DNA of 64,000 nt from the NCBI GenBank assembly GCA_963795715.1, contig CAWCIY010000003.1, positions 62,001 to 126,000 on the forward strand, read 5' to 3'. The notes below the pieces were generated by a model. That model was given only the letters and a program-made list of their open reading frames with translations. It did no database searches and was not told the origin of the DNA. Position 1 is the stretch's first letter; every line of letters starts with the position of its first letter. Source of the DNA: JAFEDN01 sp963795715. Its GTDB lineage: Bacteria > Pseudomonadota > Gammaproteobacteria > Coxiellales > Coxiellaceae. A program made the translations under genes and the position numbers. Shown one piece after another: positions 61,370-64,000 of the stretch.

Positions 61370-63742
61370 CTATTTCTTAGCGTTCGCCGCTTCTTGTTTC
61401 TTGATGGTGATCGCATCAATGAGCTGATGGGTTAAGCTGACTAATTCGCTACTGCTCAAATTGCCTTTGTTGACAGGAGGATAATGAGTACCTTGTTCCA
61501 TGTCACGCACTAATTCCGTGGCGATGATGTTAGATTGCTGGCTGTTTTTACCGCATAAACGCTGTAAATATTCTATTTGATCGCGAGTACTGCCACGAGG
61601 CAAGATCGATTGTTTGAAATTTTCTGCCTTATCTAATAGATATTTACGTAAATGCTCGTTGGTACGCATCGGCACGAAGATATTGAGTTCTTCATTGTTG
61701 AGTTCAACTACTTGATCCACAAATGGATCAAAACCTGGCATTTCTGTGGCAAAACCTTGACGCAATTTCTTCAATGCCGTCACAGAACGTTCAATGAGAG
61801 GCAGTTCTTGGTGACGTTGTAATAACCGGGTGACATTATCAATTTCCTGTTCGGGTGCTATTTCCGGTTTAAAAATAATAGTCCCTTCGCCCACCAGTTT
61901 ATTAAAATGATCGAAGCTCTTACGTAATTTTTTAACATCGTTATCATCGGGAGCGCCCACTTTTAAGAAATGGGTTAAGCGCATGCGTTTGACTGGTGGC
62001 GGAGCAGCATAAAAGAATCTTCCACGCACGATTTTGGATTTAAATAGGAAATGAGCTTCACCCGGTTGCTGTTCTTTTAAGTCGAGCAAGTCGACACGAT
62101 TGCGTTTTTCCAATTTTGCACCTTTCGCATCGGCGTAAGTACCCATGACGTTGCCGGAATCTACCTGGAAGCTGTCTACGTGTGTCACATAAGATTCACC
62201 CGCAGATTTCATAAAAAAGTCCCAGGTTTCAGTGGGATCTTCTAATTTCATGCAGACTTTAATATTGCAGTTTGCACCGATAGAAGCCGCTTCTTCTTTA
62301 GAAGCTTTTTGGAAGGCCGGTAAGTCTTGACCGGCAAATACTACTGAGAATCCTAACGAACGCGCTTGCGCCGGAACTACGGCGAAGCCTTTTACTGCAT
62401 AATAACCGTATTCGTCTAAGATACATAAAAAAGGCGTCTCAGAGGTGGTGGGTTTACTGGTAATCAAATCGGCATAAGTACCCTCAACGGAGTCGCCTAA
62501 ACCACTGGCCATCATCACGCGCAAAGTGGCAATAATAATTTTGCCTAAGTTGGACAATTCTTCAGGAGATTTTTCAAGCGCCGGTAATAGCACGCATAAA
62601 ATTCTTCGATTCAACACCACGTCTTTTAAGTCTACTTCCGCCAAATTAGTTCTTAAAATATGGCCGTAAGTATCTGCCAAGGTGGTAAAAATACGGGTTA
62701 ATTGCATGGTGATAAAGCCGTGCTGTTCCAACACCTGTGAAACTTGCTGGCCTTTTTTATCTTTATTGTAACCCGGAAGGTTATATAAATAGTTATTAAT
62801 CGGTTCTAAAATGGAAGACGGCAGATTCGCTAAGCTCACTGCTTCTAAACCATCACGAATAAAAAGTTTATCGATTACGATGGCTTCCAACCGAGAAAGC
62901 AAAAAGTAATTACGAATAGAGTTCGCATCGAGTAAAATGTGTCCGGCGTCACGCATGACCACCAGCACTTTCATAATCGCTTCCACGAAACCCATCGCAC
63001 GGCCTTTCCACATGTCTCCATCTGAGCTGTTGGCGCTGGATTCCATCATACTGATAATGAGCTGCGATAACATACTGGAAGAACCCGTAGCAAACGGATT
63101 TAAGGTATTGGATAGGCGTTTTTCTTGCGGACCAACTACGTCCCGAGCGCCGGTCATAAAGTTAATGAGCAGCATATCGTCTTCACGGCCCATCGAACGC
63201 ACCATAGAAAATATTTTAGCGTATAAAGAGTTATCACCTTTACCATCTACGTAGATAAAACCACTGGCTTGTAACAAGGCGTTATAAGCGATGGAAATAA
63301 GTGCTTCCGTTTTACCGCTACCGGTTGAGCCGAAAATTAAGCAGTGGGTACGCATGTCTTCATTATTGAACCATAATTCCGATTGGCTATTCAGTTCATT
63401 GCCCATAAAATAGATGCCTCGCGCAGCATTGGGCGTGCCATGCTTAGGATGCAAATCATTATAATCTTTGGCTTTAGAAACTAATGGCATACGGAAAGGT
63501 AATTTGGATTTTTGTAAAAAAGAATAAAGGAAAATACCAATGCCACAAAGTAAAAGCGCTTCACTGAGGTAACTAATAAAATAAAGTATCACTGCCGCCA
63601 TCATTAAGCTCATAGCAGCGCCTTTGGGAGTTAACCAAAAATCAGTAACACGCTTGCTGATCGGGCGTGTATCCCGAATAATACTTTTATAATTTTGTTC
63701 TTGGCTTGCGTCTAAGCCACGTTGATTACGTTTTATTGCCAT
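61370..63742 (-). CDS. dotL: Dot/Icm coupling protein DotL (IcmO)
   Basis: 790 aa AAA+ coupling ATPase (VirD4-like) that receives substrates. Two N-terminal membrane helices (AAMSLMMAAVILYFISYL, LLLCGIGIFLYSFL), Walker A in CLIFGSTGSGKTEALIS near residue 136, Walker B-like FLCILDEYGYYAV near 437, and the C-terminal extension that binds DotN, IcmS/W and LvgA (from about 590). Length equals Legionella IcmO (783). Overlaps dotM's stop by 10 bases. Confidence 0.95.
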   Translation of the reverse strand: MAIKRNQRGLDASQEQNYKSIIRDTRPISKRVTDFWLTPKGAAMSLMMAAVILYFISYLSEALLLCGIGIFLYSFLQKSKLPFRMPLVSKAKDYNDLHPKHGTPNAARGIYFMGNELNSQSELWFNNEDMRTHCLIFGSTGSGKTEALISIAYNALLQASGFIYVDGKGDNSLYAKIFSMVRSMGREDDMLLINFMTGARDVVGPQEKRLSNTLNPFATGSSSMLSQLIISMMESSANSSDGDMWKGRAMGFVEAIMKVLVVMRDAGHILLDANSIRNYFLLSRLEAIVIDKLFIRDGLEAVSLANLPSSILEPINNYLYNLPGYNKDKKGQQVSQVLEQHGFITMQLTRIFTTLADTYGHILRTNLAEVDLKDVVLNRRILCVLLPALEKSPEELSNLGKIIIATLRVMMASGLGDSVEGTYADLITSKPTTSETPFLCILDEYGYYAVKGFAVVPAQARSLGFSVVFAGQDLPAFQKASKEEAASIGANCNIKVCMKLEDPTETWDFFMKSAGESYVTHVDSFQVDSGNVMGTYADAKGAKLEKRNRVDLLDLKEQQPGEAHFLFKSKIVRGRFFYAAPPPVKRMRLTHFLKVGAPDDNDVKKLRKSFDHFNKLVGEGTIIFKPEIAPEQEIDNVTRLLQRHQELPLIERSVTALKKLRQGFATEMPGFDPFVDQVVELNNEELNIFVPMRTNEHLRKYLLDKAENFKQSILPRGSTRDQIEYLQRLCGKNSQQSNIIATELVRDMEQGTHYPPVNKGNLSSSELVSLTHQLIDAITIKKQEAANAKK

Positions 63743-64000
63743 TTGTCACTCTCAGAAATGTAGAGAATTTTTTGTACTTCCTCATCTAAGCCGCGAACTG
63801 CCTCCTTGACCATAGGGTTTTTTAAGGGCTGATTTAGTTTCTTTTCAGCTTGCCAATGAGCGAAGAGTCCAGCGACTTCCGCTACTGCGGTCTGTCTGCC
63901 CACACTGTTGAACATGTACCACATTTTCCGATCTACTGGTTTAAGCCATAAAAATTCCGCTGAAGCCAACACTCCGTCCACACGGGCTATTTCTAATAAA
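63733..64000 (-). CDS. dotM: Dot/Icm protein DotM (IcmP), 3' end only
   Basis: The frame is open to the window edge (upstream codons read LLEIARVDGVLASAEFLWLK), so the real start lies beyond base 64000. LASAEFLWLKPVDRKMWYM and NSVGRQTAVAEVAGLFAHW match the C-terminus of IcmP, which recruits Glu-rich effectors to the coupling complex. About 89 codons visible of some 375. Confidence 0.9.
   Translation of the reverse strand, partial: LLEIARVDGVLASAEFLWLKPVDRKMWYMFNSVGRQTAVAEVAGLFAHWQAEKKLNQPLKNPMVKEAVRGLDEEVQKILYISESDKWQ

Overview
The window looks like a chromosome segment of a Legionellales gammaproteobacterium (Legionella/Coxiella relatives). The main reason is a large Dot/Icm type IVB secretion (T4BSS) locus in the right third, together with gammaproteobacterial housekeeping blocks (yicC/rph, dut-algC, rpmB-rpmG-mutM, coaD-folK-pcnB, hemE). 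Base composition is AT-leaning, and the least housekeeping-like genes are the most AT-rich. Species cannot be fixed from the sequence alone.

Layout. 1-6.4 kb: edge of a trypsin-like protease gene, tRNA-Thr, then a four-gene pyrimidine cluster (GTP-cyclohydrolase-II-like, DUF1688, upp, udk) of the URC uracil-utilisation type, and htpG. 6.5-12.2 kb: an outer-membrane barrel protein, a large unknown protein (possible effector) and small orphans. 12.2-18.8 kb: recG, ridA, spoT, rpoZ, gmk and yicC, every one broken by frameshifts although their neighbours are intact. 18.8-38.5 kb: rph, xth, algC, dut, radC, ribosomal proteins L28 and L33, mutM, two duplicated small secreted proteins, a DUF255 protein, ferredoxin, coaD, folK, pcnB, tRNA-Glu, rnpB, a first MITE copy, rsmI, a flavoprotein and hemE.

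38.5-64 kb is the dot/icm locus, almost all on the minus strand, in the order dotM, dotL, [10.6 kb island], dotK, dotI2, dotI1, dotH, dotG, dotF, dotE, dotP1, dotP2, dotN, dotO. dotI and dotP are duplicated. DotG carries a long run of ten-residue repeats. The island between dotL and dotK holds nested insertion sequences: an IS4-type element split by a large-serine-recombinase element, an ISAs1 element, a second IS4 remnant, and a transposase relic split by the second MITE copy. It also holds two unrecognised genes that could encode effectors.

Regulation ties the window together. Seven sites with two TTAA-type half-sites whose starts are exactly 11 bp apart, the layout of PmrA boxes in Legionella and Coxiella, lie upstream of dotK (two), dotP1 (two), and the three unknown genes starting at 7943, 23992 and 56595. 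This suggests one response regulator drives both the secretion machine and its candidate substrates. Regulator identity and effector status are inference.
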